Positions 1 to 6,957 of a stretch of DNA of 8,529 nt are shown here, piece after piece. Source of the stretch: Acidobacteriota bacterium (lineage in GTDB: Bacteria > Acidobacteriota > Vicinamibacteria > Vicinamibacterales > 2-12-FULL-66-21); NCBI GenBank assembly GCA_013697225.1, contig JACCXG010000360.1:1-8529 (forward strand), read 5' to 3'. The position numbers and the translations under genes are program-made. Position 1 is the stretch's first letter, and every line of letters begins with the position of its first letter. Under the pieces are notes generated by a model, which saw only the letters and a program-made list of their open reading frames with translations, made no database searches and had not been told where the DNA came from.

Positions 1-207
1 GCCACGGTCATCGGCGGCACGAGCCTGTCGGGCGGACGGGGACGCATCGGGTGGACGGCGCTCGGCGTGCTGTTCCTGGCGCTCGTCGGCAACGGGCTGA
101 CGCTGATGAACCTCTCCGATTTCGCCATCACGATCGTGAAAGGGCTGGTGATCCTCGCTGCTGCGCTGCTGGACGCCTGGCGCGTCCGCCGCCGGGGAAG
201 GTCCTGA
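1..207 (+). CDS. Sugar ABC transporter permease, RbsC type (C-terminal fragment)
   Basis: Frame 1 is open from the window edge to a TGA at 205-207 and encodes the last 68 residues of a membrane permease. The fragment begins with VIGGTSLSGGRGRIG, the conserved C-terminal loop of the RbsC/AraH/LsrC family (BPD_transp_2). It continues with hydrophobic segments (ALGVLFLALVGNGLTLMNL and IVKGLVILAAALLDAW) and a basic tail (RVRRRGRS) suited to the cytoplasmic side. Family members form the inner-membrane channel of CUT2-class sugar importers. The stop overlaps the start of the ATPase gene (TGATGA at 205-210), which indicates translational coupling in one operon. A second, different permease follows the ATPase, so the channel is probably a heterodimer, as in LsrCD or RhaPQ. 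The substrate cannot be read from this fragment; D-apiose is inferred from the downstream enzymes. The N-terminal part lies upstream of the window. Confidence 0.93.
   Translation, partial: ATVIGGTSLSGGRGRIGWTALGVLFLALVGNGLTLMNLSDFAITIVKGLVILAAALLDAWRVRRRGRS
194..201 (+). promoter_or_regulatory. Ribosome binding site of the ABC ATPase gene
   Basis: GGGGAAGG ends five bases before the ATG at 207 and lies inside the last codons of the upstream permease. It decides the ATPase start. The reading frame is open further upstream to 51, but that extension is a frame-shifted copy of the permease coding sequence and has no homology to ATPases. Confidence 0.7.
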
Positions 208-1712
208 TGAACGCTGCCGTGGCAATGGCGGGCATCCAGAAGGCATTCGGCGGCGTGCCGGTGCTGCGAGGGATCACGCTGGAGGTGGCCCCCGGTTCGA
301 TCCTCGGGCTGGTCGGGGAGAACGGCGCGGGCAAGTCCACGCTGATGAACATCCTTGGCGGGAACGTGCAGCCGGATGCCGGATCGATCTCTGTCGGCGG
401 ACAGCCGTTCTCCCCGCGCACGCCGGCAGATGCACGTACCGCCGGCATCGCTTTCGTGCACCAGGAACTGACGCTCTTCGGCAACCTGACCATTGCCGAG
501 AACCTGCACCTGACCCGGTTCCCCCGCCGCTGGGGGCTGCCGTGGATCGACAGGAGGGCGTCGGTGCGCCAGGCGGCGGACCTTCTCGCGCGCGTCGGGC
601 TGTCGCAGCGGGCCGACATGCTGGTGGAACGACTCACGGCGGGAGAGCGCCAGCTGGTCGAGATTGCGCGTGCCATAGGAGCCCAGGCTCGTGTGCTGAT
701 CCTTGACGAGCCGACAACCTCCCTCGGTGCCGTTGAGCGGGGCCGCCTGCTCTCGCTCCTTCGCGAGCTCCAGGACGCGGGGTTGGCCATCATCTTCATC
801 TCCCACGAGCTGTCGGAGGTACTTCAGATCTGCGACAGTGTGGTCGTCCTGCGGGACGGCCAGGTCGCAGGTACGGGCAGTGCCAGCACCTTCTCGGTGC
901 AGAGTCTGGTGGCGCTCATGGTGGGGCGTGAAGTGCGGCAGTTGTACCCGCCGGTCCGCGCGCCGGGGAACCAGGAGCCCCTCCTCGAGGTCCGCAGACT
1001 CGGTGAGCCTTCTGTCGCGCACGAGATCTCACTGACCCTGCACCGCGGGGAAATGCTCGGTGTATTCGGCCTGATGGGCGCCGGCCGCTCGGAGCTTGCA
1101 CGCATGCTGTTCGGGCTGGATCGGCACACCTCGGGTGATGTGCTGCTCGAGGGGCGCCCCCTGAGCGGTGGTCCTGCGCAGAGAATACGGCGGGGGCTGG
1201 CATTCGTCACGGAGGATCGCCGCCAGGACGGGCTCTGCCTGGAGGCGCCGGTCGCCGACAACATGACGCTGGTGCACCTGGCCGCGCTCACGCGCACGCC
1301 GCTTCGCCTGATCGATCGGGCCGCCCTCCGCGCGGAGGTGGCGCGCATGAGCACGGACGTCCGGCTGACCCGCGCGGCGCCGCACCTCCCTGCGGGCCGA
1401 CTGAGCGGCGGAAATCAGCAGAAGGTCATCCTGGCGAAGTGGCTCTTGCGTCCCCCTCGTGTGCTGATCCTCGATGAGCCTACGCGCGGCATCGATGTTG
1501 GCGCCCGGGGGGAGATCTACGAGCTGCTGCACAGGCTGGCGGATACGGGCACCGGCGTGCTGGTGATCTCGTCCGAGCTCGAGGAGCTCACCGGGATCTG
1601 CGACCGCATCCTGGTGATGCGCCAGGGAGAGATCGGCGGCGAGTTCCCACGCGACCGTTTCGTCCGCGAGGATCTGCTGCGTGCGGCACTGCCGGTGCGG
1701 GTGTCAGGGTGA
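207..1712 (+). CDS. Sugar ABC transporter ATP-binding protein, RbsA/MglA type (two ATPase domains)
   Basis: This 501-residue protein is a tandem ATPase that powers a CUT2-class sugar importer at the inner membrane. Domain 1 (about residues 5-245) has Walker A GENGAGKST at 37-45, a Q-loop glutamine at 86, signature LTAGERQ at 143-149, Walker B with D167/E168 and switch histidine H200. Domain 2 (about 258-495) has a degenerate Walker A, GLMGAGRSE at 288-296, with arginine replacing the catalytic lysine. It has a canonical signature LSGGNQQ at 399-405, Walker B D423/E424, and serine (S456) where the switch histidine should be. This asymmetry, one hydrolytic and one degenerate site, is normal for RbsA, MglA and LsrA, as is the length. 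The chosen ATG has a strong Shine-Dalgarno sequence and overlaps the preceding stop. The gene is flanked by two permease genes with overlapping junctions, so all three should be co-translated. The substrate is inferred to be D-apiose from operon context only. Confidence 0.95.
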   Translation: MNAAVAMAGIQKAFGGVPVLRGITLEVAPGSILGLVGENGAGKSTLMNILGGNVQPDAGSISVGGQPFSPRTPADARTAGIAFVHQELTLFGNLTIAENLHLTRFPRRWGLPWIDRRASVRQAADLLARVGLSQRADMLVERLTAGERQLVEIARAIGAQARVLILDEPTTSLGAVERGRLLSLLRELQDAGLAIIFISHELSEVLQICDSVVVLRDGQVAGTGSASTFSVQSLVALMVGREVRQLYPPVRAPGNQEPLLEVRRLGEPSVAHEISLTLHRGEMLGVFGLMGAGRSELARMLFGLDRHTSGDVLLEGRPLSGGPAQRIRRGLAFVTEDRRQDGLCLEAPVADNMTLVHLAALTRTPLRLIDRAALRAEVARMSTDVRLTRAAPHLPAGRLSGGNQQKVILAKWLLRPPRVLILDEPTRGIDVGARGEIYELLHRLADTGTGVLVISSELEELTGICDRILVMRQGEIGGEFPRDRFVREDLLRAALPVRVSG

Positions 1713-2686
1713 TGCCGCGCCCCCTTGCCCTGCGCCTGCTCGAGGCGGCGCCCCTGCTGCTCTTCCTGGCCGTGATCCTGCTTTTCGGAACACAGTCGGC
1801 GGGGTTCCTGACGGCCGCCAACGCCGCGCAGATTCTTGCGCAGGCCGCCCCCACCGTCATCGTCGCGGTAGGGATGACTTTCGTACTGCTCACCGCTGGT
1901 GTCGATCTCTCGGTCGGCGCCCTGATGTTCATCGGCGCCGGGGTGGCAGGGCACCTGGCGATTGCCGGTTACCCGCTCCCGGTTTCGATAGCCGTCATGG
2001 TGGCGATTGGCGTGGCCGGGGGCGGAGTCAATGCGCTGCTGGTCTCGAGGTTCGGACTGGTGCCGTTCGTGGCCACGCTGGCGACCCTGTACATCGGCCG
2101 TGGCCTGGGACGCTGGATCACCGAAACGCGTGCGATGAACCTTCCCGAAAGCTTCCTGGTGATCGGCGCGAGCGAGCCGCTTGGTCTGCCGCTGCCCGTC
2201 TGGGCCGCGGCGGCGGTCGCTGTAGCGGGGCAGTGCGTGCTCTCCACCACCCCGTTCGGACGTTACCTCTATGCCCTCGGGGCGGATCCGGAGGGGGCGA
2301 GGAAGGCCGGGCTCCCAACCCGGCGGCTCATTGCGGCGGTTTACGTCATCAGCGGCGCGTGCGCCGGGCTGGGTGGCCTGCTGGCGCTCGCGCGGCTGGG
2401 CGCGGTCTCCCCGCGGTTCGGGGAGTTCTACGAATTCGATGCGATCACCGCGAGCGTGCTCGGGGGCACCAGCCTTTACGGCGGCCGGGGACGAGTGCTT
2501 CCGGACACGGTGGTGGGCGCACTCCTAATCAAGACGATTTTCAGCGGTCTCGTTAGCGTGCAGGCCGATCCATATCTGTACCCGCTCATCACCGCCACCA
2601 TCATCTTCCTCGCGGTGGCCGTCGACAGTGCGAGGAGCCGGCTTGCGGCGAGGCTCACACGCCGGGTCATTCGTGTGGACGCATAG
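1712..2686 (+). CDS. Sugar ABC transporter permease, RbsC type (second subunit)
   Basis: A 324-residue, strongly hydrophobic protein of the BPD_transp_2 (RbsC) family, about the usual length. It shows the family motif GVDLSVG at 63-69, the cytoplasmic coupling loop GADPEGARKAGLP at 190-202, which contacts the ATPase, and the C-terminal loop GGTSLYGGRGR at 251-261. Transmembrane segments alternate throughout, and a basic tail ends the chain. The ATG shares one base with the ATPase stop (TGATG at 1710-1714). A GTG directly before it at 1709 is an equally possible start and would add one methionine; no strong Shine-Dalgarno sequence separates the two. It resembles the permease fragment at 1-207 but differs from it: NGL in the fragment is SGL here and the last helix diverges, so the two are paralogous partners, not a duplication. 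The substrate is inferred from the apiose-related genes that follow. Confidence 0.94.
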   Translation: MPRPLALRLLEAAPLLLFLAVILLFGTQSAGFLTAANAAQILAQAAPTVIVAVGMTFVLLTAGVDLSVGALMFIGAGVAGHLAIAGYPLPVSIAVMVAIGVAGGGVNALLVSRFGLVPFVATLATLYIGRGLGRWITETRAMNLPESFLVIGASEPLGLPLPVWAAAAVAVAGQCVLSTTPFGRYLYALGADPEGARKAGLPTRRLIAAVYVISGACAGLGGLLALARLGAVSPRFGEFYEFDAITASVLGGTSLYGGRGRVLPDTVVGALLIKTIFSGLVSVQADPYLYPLITATIIFLAVAVDSARSRLAARLTRRVIRVDA

Positions 2687-2738
2687 GCGGCATTTCTCTG
2701 CTGGCGGTCGGCTCCGGTGGTGGTGTACCTTCCAGCGC

Positions 2739-4157
2739 ATGCCAAACCGACTCTCCCGTACGCTGGCGTTTGCGGTGATTGCCGCTCTTGCAGGAGCCGG
2801 CGTCCTCCCGGCGGCAGCCGGTCCCCTGCCCGCGCTGAAGATCTCAGAGAACAAACGGTTCATCGTTACCGCCGACGGGCAACCGTTTTTCTGGCTCGGC
2901 GACACAGCGTGGGAGCTGTTTCACCGGCTCAATCGCGAAGAGGCGGAACGGTATCTCCGGAATCGGGCCGAGCGCCGGTTCACCGTGATTCAGGCGGTCG
3001 TCCTGGCGGAGCTCGACGGTCTGGGAGACCCCAACCCGTACGGCCATGTCCCGCTCCGGAAGGACGACCCGACCCAGCCCATCGAGGAATACTTCGCCCA
3101 CGTGGACTGGATCGTAGCGAAGGCAAACGAGCTCGGGCTCTATGTAGGCATGCTCCCGACCTGGGGAGACAAGTGGAACAAGAAGTGGGGCGTAGGGCCG
3201 GAGATCTTCACAACGGATAACGCCCAGCGCTACGGCGAGTGGCTGGGCGCCCGTTACAAAGGGGCGAACATCATCTGGCTGCTCGGCGGCGACCGGCCCG
3301 TCGAATCGGATGCGCAGCGGGACATCATCAGGGCCATGGCACGCGGCGTCCGCGCGGGTGACGGCGGCGCCCACCTCATGACGTTGCACCCTCCCGGCGG
3401 CAACGGCTCGTCTACCTGGTTCCATGATGACCAGTGGCTGGACTTCAACATGCGGCAGAACGGGCATGTTCCCGAGTTCACCGGCCGGTACGAGGAAACG
3501 CGCGCCGACTACGAACGCACTCCGGTCAAACCCGTGCTGGACGGCGAGCCGATCTATGAGGATCATCCCGTCTCTTTCGATGCGAAGAAGCTCGGGCACT
3601 CGATCTCCGGAGACGTGCGCCGGCCGCTCTACTGGAATCTGTTCACCGGCGCCTTCGGCCATACCTACGGCCACCATTCCGTCTGGCAGATGTGGACGCC
3701 GGAGCGGAAGCCAATCAACAACCCGCTGATGCCCTGGTTCGAAGCGATCGATCAGCCCGGTGCCGCACAAATGCAGCATGGCCGTGCCTTGATGGAGTCG
3801 CGCCCGTTCCTGACGCGCATTCCCGATCAGGAGGTAATCGCCCCGAATCCGATCCCGACGAGCGTGCCCGGCGCCGGCCGGTACCGCTTCGTCTCGACGC
3901 GGGACACCGAAGGCACCTATGCGATGGTGTACGCGGCTGCCAGCCGGCCGTTCGCGGTCCGGATGAACGCGATCACCGGAGGGAAGGTGAAGGCCTGGTG
4001 GTTCAATCCCAGGTCAGGTGAGGCCACCGCCATTGGCACGTTCGCCAACACCGGCGAGCGGACCTTCACACCGCCCGACAAGGGGGAGATGCTCGACTGG
4101 GTGCTCGTTCTGGACGACGAGTCAAAGGGATATCCGCCTCCGGGCACCAGGAAGTAG
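2739..4157 (+). CDS. Secreted apiosidase-like glycoside hydrolase (GH140/DUF4038)
   Basis: A 472-residue exported enzyme. Residues 1-27 form a signal peptide: basic start MPNRLSR, a hydrophobic core, and an AAA cleavage site before G28. There is no lipobox, so release to the periplasm or outside is expected. The catalytic TIM-barrel (about 33-365) is the DUF4038/apiosidase-like family: it opens with ENKRFIVTADGQPFFWLGD and contains D55 and W58. The LLGGD motif (D185) and DGEP motif (E270) fit the acid/base and nucleophile positions expected for GH140. The C-terminal part (about 375-460, with KVKAWWFNPRSGEA) matches the small beta-domain labelled Collagen_bind_2, so automatic 'collagenase' labels would be misleading. 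Known GH140 enzymes cleave apiose from rhamnogalacturonan-II side chains. The gene begins 52 bp after the permease and ends 9 bp before the apionate oxidoisomerase gene, which supports an apiose role. The ATG at 2739 was chosen because it gives a clean signal peptide; the Shine-Dalgarno sequence is weak. Exact linkage specificity is not shown by the sequence. Confidence 0.85.
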   Translation: MPNRLSRTLAFAVIAALAGAGVLPAAAGPLPALKISENKRFIVTADGQPFFWLGDTAWELFHRLNREEAERYLRNRAERRFTVIQAVVLAELDGLGDPNPYGHVPLRKDDPTQPIEEYFAHVDWIVAKANELGLYVGMLPTWGDKWNKKWGVGPEIFTTDNAQRYGEWLGARYKGANIIWLLGGDRPVESDAQRDIIRAMARGVRAGDGGAHLMTLHPPGGNGSSTWFHDDQWLDFNMRQNGHVPEFTGRYEETRADYERTPVKPVLDGEPIYEDHPVSFDAKKLGHSISGDVRRPLYWNLFTGAFGHTYGHHSVWQMWTPERKPINNPLMPWFEAIDQPGAAQMQHGRALMESRPFLTRIPDQEVIAPNPIPTSVPGAGRYRFVSTRDTEGTYAMVYAAASRPFAVRMNAITGGKVKAWWFNPRSGEATAIGTFANTGERTFTPPDKGEMLDWVLVLDDESKGYPPPGTRK

Positions 4158-4166
4158 GACATCTGT

Positions 4167-5000
4167 ATGGCCACTCGAATTGCGCTCGTCGGGGCCGGCG
4201 GCAAGATGGGCTGCCGGATCACCGACAACTTCGTCAAGGGATCCTACGCTGTCGACTATCTCGAGGTGTCGCCGAAGGGACTCGAGAACCTGCGGACGCG
4301 GGGTGTCCAGGTCTCGGATGCGGACACCGCGCTGCCGGATGCCGACGTGGTCATCCTGGCCGTCCCTGACGTGCTGATGGGGGAGATCGCGGGCAGCGTG
4401 GTGCCGCGGATGAAGGCAGGCGCGCTGCTGATGACACTCGATCCGGCAGCCCCGCTCGATGGCCAGGTGCCCGCCCGGAACGACATTGGTTGCGTCGTCG
4501 CTCATCCCTGCCATCCCTCCGTCTTCAACTGGGAGCCGACAGAGGAGGCGTTCCGGGATTTCTATGGCGGTATCTCGGCAAAGCAGCCGGTCGTCTGTGC
4601 GCTGATGTACGGAACCGACGCCCACTACCGCCTGGGTGAGGAGATTTCGACGGCGATGTACGCACCGGTGAGCCGCGTGCATCGTGTGACGCTCGAGCAG
4701 ATGGCCATGCTGGAGCCAGCCCTCGTGGAGACGCTGACTCAAACGTGCATGGAGGCGGTGAAGGAGGGGCACGACCGGCTCGTTGCCGCCGGTGTGCCCG
4801 CCGAAGCGGTGCGTGATTTCGTGCTCGGCCACCTTCGGATTCAAATCGCGGTGCTCTTCGGGGAGGTCAACGGCACCTTCTCGGACGCGGCCTACAAGAT
4901 CAGCAAGCGCGCCCGTTCCGTAGTGTTCCAGGAGAACTGGCAACGGATTTTCGACCTGCCCGACATCCGCGAGCAGGTGCGCGACATCACCACCCGCTGA
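4167..5000 (+). CDS. apnO: D-apionate oxidoisomerase (ApnO-like)
   Basis: A 277-residue cytoplasmic NAD-dependent enzyme. Residues 1-100 are a Rossmann fold with nucleotide motif GAGGKMG at 9-15 and a DADVVILAVPD strand at 58-68. Residues from about 110 match the helical C-terminal domain annotated as phosphogluconate dehydrogenase C-terminal (PGDH_C). Typical marks are AHPCHPSVFN (112-121), the YGG-x3-KQ stretch (133-140), and the helix with LEQMAMLEPALVETL (176-190). H113 and E183 are candidate metal or catalytic residues. As I recall the family, characterised ApnO proteins share these same blocks and catalyse D-apionate + NAD+ to 3-oxo-isoapionate + NADH, combining oxidation with skeletal rearrangement. 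The adjacent apiosidase and TIM-barrel genes support this over a generic 'phosphogluconate dehydrogenase-like' label. An AGGAAG/AGGAC region (4149-4160) serves as ribosome binding site. The main alternative is an oxidoisomerase acting on a related branched or acid sugar. Confidence 0.8.
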   Translation: MATRIALVGAGGKMGCRITDNFVKGSYAVDYLEVSPKGLENLRTRGVQVSDADTALPDADVVILAVPDVLMGEIAGSVVPRMKAGALLMTLDPAAPLDGQVPARNDIGCVVAHPCHPSVFNWEPTEEAFRDFYGGISAKQPVVCALMYGTDAHYRLGEEISTAMYAPVSRVHRVTLEQMAMLEPALVETLTQTCMEAVKEGHDRLVAAGVPAEAVRDFVLGHLRIQIAVLFGEVNGTFSDAAYKISKRARSVVFQENWQRIFDLPDIREQVRDITTR

Positions 5001-5016
5001 AGGGCGCCACATACCG

Positions 5017-5820
5017 ATGCGGCGCGGCGTCAGTTCCTTTGCCTTCGGATGGGCGGTGCAGGACGCGAGGGGAGCCTTCAGCGAGACGACGCTGCTTGCG
5101 TTTGCGCGCCGGCACGGGGTGCAGGTCGTGCAGCTCGGCGACAACCTGCCGGTCCACGAGATGTCCCCGGAGCGGCTGGCCACGCTCATCGAGTCCGCCG
5201 CGGACGCGGGCATCGAGCTCGAGTTCGGCGCCGCCGGTCTTACCGAGGAGCACCTCCGCACGTATCTGTTGCTCTGTGCCCGCTGCGGCGTGTCATTGCT
5301 GCGGTTCGTGGCCGATGCCCAGGGTCATGCTCCCTCGCCGAACGAGCTCACCGCGCTGCTGCGGAACGGCCTGCCGGAGCTCGAGACGGCGGGGGTGTCG
5401 CTGGCGCTCGAGAATCACGACAGGCACGGGGCCGCCACGTTGCGGGGGATCATCGAGGCGGTAGGCAGCCCGCGCGTGGGCATCTGCCTCGACACGGCCA
5501 ACTCCCTGGGGGCCGGTGAGGGGCTCGGCTACGTGTCGGAGATTCTGGCCCCTCTTACGCTGAACCTGCACGTGAAGGACGTGGCAATCAGGCGCCTGCC
5601 GCACAAGATGGGGTTCGTCATCGAGGGCCGCCCGCTCGGGGAGGGCCAGCTGCCCATCGCGGAGACGATACGCAGGGTGGCGGCTGCCGGACGCTGCCGC
5701 AGCGTGATCCTGGAAGGCTGGACGCCGCCGGCTGGTGAGATGGAGGACACACTGCGTCGGGAGCACGCCTCTGCCGAAGCGGGCATCATCCTGCTGGAAA
5801 CGCTCCTGCGGGAAGGTTGA
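5017..5820 (+). CDS. oiaC: Sugar phosphate isomerase/epimerase family TIM-barrel, probable 3-oxo-isoapionate decarboxylase (OiaC-like)
   Basis: A 267-residue protein of the AP endonuclease 2/xylose isomerase-like TIM-barrel family. The divalent-metal set of this fold is intact: E132 in LALENHD, D159 in ICLDTANS, H185 in LHVKD and E233 in ILEGW. Other marks are the N-terminal strand GVSSFAFGWA (4-13) and VVQLGDNLP (37-45). No signal peptide is present, so it is cytoplasmic. Fold alone does not give the reaction, since the family includes isomerases, epimerases, dehydratases and decarboxylases. The gene lies 16 bp after the apnO-like gene in an apiose context, which points to OiaC: metal-dependent decarboxylation of 3-oxo-isoapionate to L-erythrulose and CO2. 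A GAAGGG at 4999-5004 lies 12 bases before the ATG, a longer spacing than usual. It is the last gene of the operon. Treat the family as secure and the OiaC role as inferred. Confidence 0.65.
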   Translation: MRRGVSSFAFGWAVQDARGAFSETTLLAFARRHGVQVVQLGDNLPVHEMSPERLATLIESAADAGIELEFGAAGLTEEHLRTYLLLCARCGVSLLRFVADAQGHAPSPNELTALLRNGLPELETAGVSLALENHDRHGAATLRGIIEAVGSPRVGICLDTANSLGAGEGLGYVSEILAPLTLNLHVKDVAIRRLPHKMGFVIEGRPLGEGQLPIAETIRRVAAAGRCRSVILEGWTPPAGEMEDTLRREHASAEAGIILLETLLREG

Positions 5821-5836
5821 GCGTCCGCTCTTCCGC
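5808..5836 (+). terminator. Possible weak hairpin at the end of the operon
   Basis: The region spanning the oiaC-like stop can fold. GC+GGAA (5808-5814, one bulged G) pairs with TTCCGC (5831-5836), and GAGC (5819-5822) pairs with GCTC (5827-5830) around a GTCC loop. A four-base bulge lies on the 5' side. Only ATTT follows, not a full T tract, so intrinsic termination is doubtful. The location between two convergent genes is the main argument for it. Confidence 0.2.
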
Positions 5837-5862
5837 ATTTCAGCGTCTTCCGCATTTCAGCG
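5829..5862. repeat. Perfect 17-bp tandem duplication between convergent genes
   Basis: TCTTCCGCATTTCAGCG occurs twice back to back, at 5829-5845 and 5846-5862, with no mismatch. The copy nearer the antiporter contains that gene's stop codon (TCA at 5857-5859 on the plus strand); the other copy lies in the intergenic space. The likeliest origin is a recent slippage duplication. The unit forms no obvious hairpin by itself. Confidence 0.9.
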
Positions 5863-6921
5863 GTCCGCCGGCGACGACCATGCAGCGCGCCCCGCCAGCA
5901 CGAGCAGTGTGATGAGGGTGATCGGCAGGGCAAAGAACACCATGGCGTCCCTGAACGCCGGCAGCATCTCGTGGTTCGTGGTGTCCAGCACGAGGTAAAG
6001 GGTGTAGGCGGCGTAGTATCCCAGGAACAGCGCCCCTTCCCAGCGGGCAATCGTGTGACCCGTGAAGAAGATGGGCAGGCAGGCGGCAGCCACGGCCGTC
6101 ATCACCACGAGGTCGAAATGCAGGACGCCTGGAGCAATCCCCAGTCCGTCACCTGCCATCGCCGTGATGCCGAGAATCACCGTGAGATTGAAGATGTTGC
6201 TGCCGAGCACGTTGCCGATGGCCATGTCACGCTGCCCGCGCAGCGCCGCCACGATGGAGGCCGCCACTTCCGGCAGTGACGTTCCGGCAGCAATGATCGT
6301 AAGGCCGATGACCACGTCGCTGACGCCGAAGGCCTGGGCGATCGCCACGGCCCCCTGCACGAGCCAGCGGGCGCCAAGCACCAGCAGGCCCAGGCCGGCA
6401 AGGGCGGTCATCGCCGAGGCGAATGCCCCGGCGCCCTCGCTGCGCCCGGCCTCCCCGCCCTCTTCTACAGTGGTGTCCGCGGAGCTTGTACGGAGCAGCC
6501 ATCCTGTGTAGAAGATAGCCACCCCGAGCAGCACCAGCCCGTCGACTGAGCCGATGCGCCCGTCAAGCGCAAAGAGCACGACGAGGAGCGACACGCCAAT
6601 CACAATCGGCACTTCGATCCAGATGAGCCGACGGGTGACCGTCAGCGGTACGAGAATCGCCGAGGCCCCGAGGATGAACAGGATGTTGAAGATGTTGCTG
6701 CCGATGACATTGCCGACGGCAACGTCGCCCGCCCCCGCGCGGATTGCCTGGAGCGACACGGCAAGCTCCGGCGCGCTGGTGCCGAAGGCAACGATTGTCA
6801 GGCCGATGACCAGCGGAGAGAGCCCGTAGATGGTGGCCAGGCGCGCCGCGCCGCGGACCAGCAGTTCCCCGCCGCCGACGAGGAGGATCAGGCCGGCGGC
6901 CAGGGCCATCCAGGGAGGCAT
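5857..6921 (-). CDS. Calcium/sodium antiporter, CaCA family (YrbG type)
   Basis: A 354-residue integral membrane protein with about ten hydrophobic segments in two inverted halves, the layout of CaCA exchangers. The alpha-1 repeat carries GLTIVAFGTSAPEL (40-53) and GNVIGSNIFN (70-79). The alpha-2 repeat carries GLTIIAAGTSLPEV (206-219) and GNVLGSNIFN (236-245). The paired acidic residues E52 and E218 are the ion-binding glutamates of the family. An acidic, flexible loop (about 145-166, rich in E, G and S) separates the halves. It would exchange Ca2+ for Na+ or H+ across the inner membrane; ion choice cannot be read here. The start is the first ATG after the pafA-like stop, 36 bp downstream of it. 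No Shine-Dalgarno sequence is visible before it, and an alternative ATG four codons later is no better. It is codirectional with the phosphatase gene and may be co-transcribed. It is unlikely to belong to the apiose genes, which it faces tail to tail. Confidence 0.93.
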   Translation of the reverse strand: MPPWMALAAGLILLVGGGELLVRGAARLATIYGLSPLVIGLTIVAFGTSAPELAVSLQAIRAGAGDVAVGNVIGSNIFNILFILGASAILVPLTVTRRLIWIEVPIVIGVSLLVVLFALDGRIGSVDGLVLLGVAIFYTGWLLRTSSADTTVEEGGEAGRSEGAGAFASAMTALAGLGLLVLGARWLVQGAVAIAQAFGVSDVVIGLTIIAAGTSLPEVAASIVAALRGQRDMAIGNVLGSNIFNLTVILGITAMAGDGLGIAPGVLHFDLVVMTAVAAACLPIFFTGHTIARWEGALFLGYYAAYTLYLVLDTTNHEMLPAFRDAMVFFALPITLITLLVLAGRAAWSSPADR

Positions 6922-6957
6922 GTGGCAGTGATCGGAGGTTCGCGGCGGGCCGTCAGG

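Noticed and set aside
51..206. Upstream extension of the ATPase reading frame to an ATG at 51
   Set aside because: This stretch is the permease C-terminus in another frame. The ATG at 207 has a good Shine-Dalgarno sequence and begins the recognisable ATPase fold.
2628..2738. Upstream extension of the GH140-like gene to position 2628
   Set aside because: It overlaps the permease end, gives a non-homologous leader with many basic residues and would bury the signal peptide that starts at 2739.
2687..2738. Possible promoter or attenuator between the permease and the GH140-like gene
   Set aside because: No convincing -35/-10 pair is visible, and the best pairing (GCTGG at 2700-2704 with CCAGC at 2732-2736) has only five base pairs around a 27-base loop.
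2844..3779. Antisense reading frame of 311 codons opposite the GH140-like gene
   Set aside because: No family motif is visible, and the plus-strand protein is convincing across its whole length.
4122..5261. Long antisense reading frame of 379 codons on the minus strand
   Set aside because: It lies opposite the apnO-like and TIM-barrel genes, whose protein motifs are clear. Its translation has no recognisable domain; GC-rich DNA makes such open frames common.
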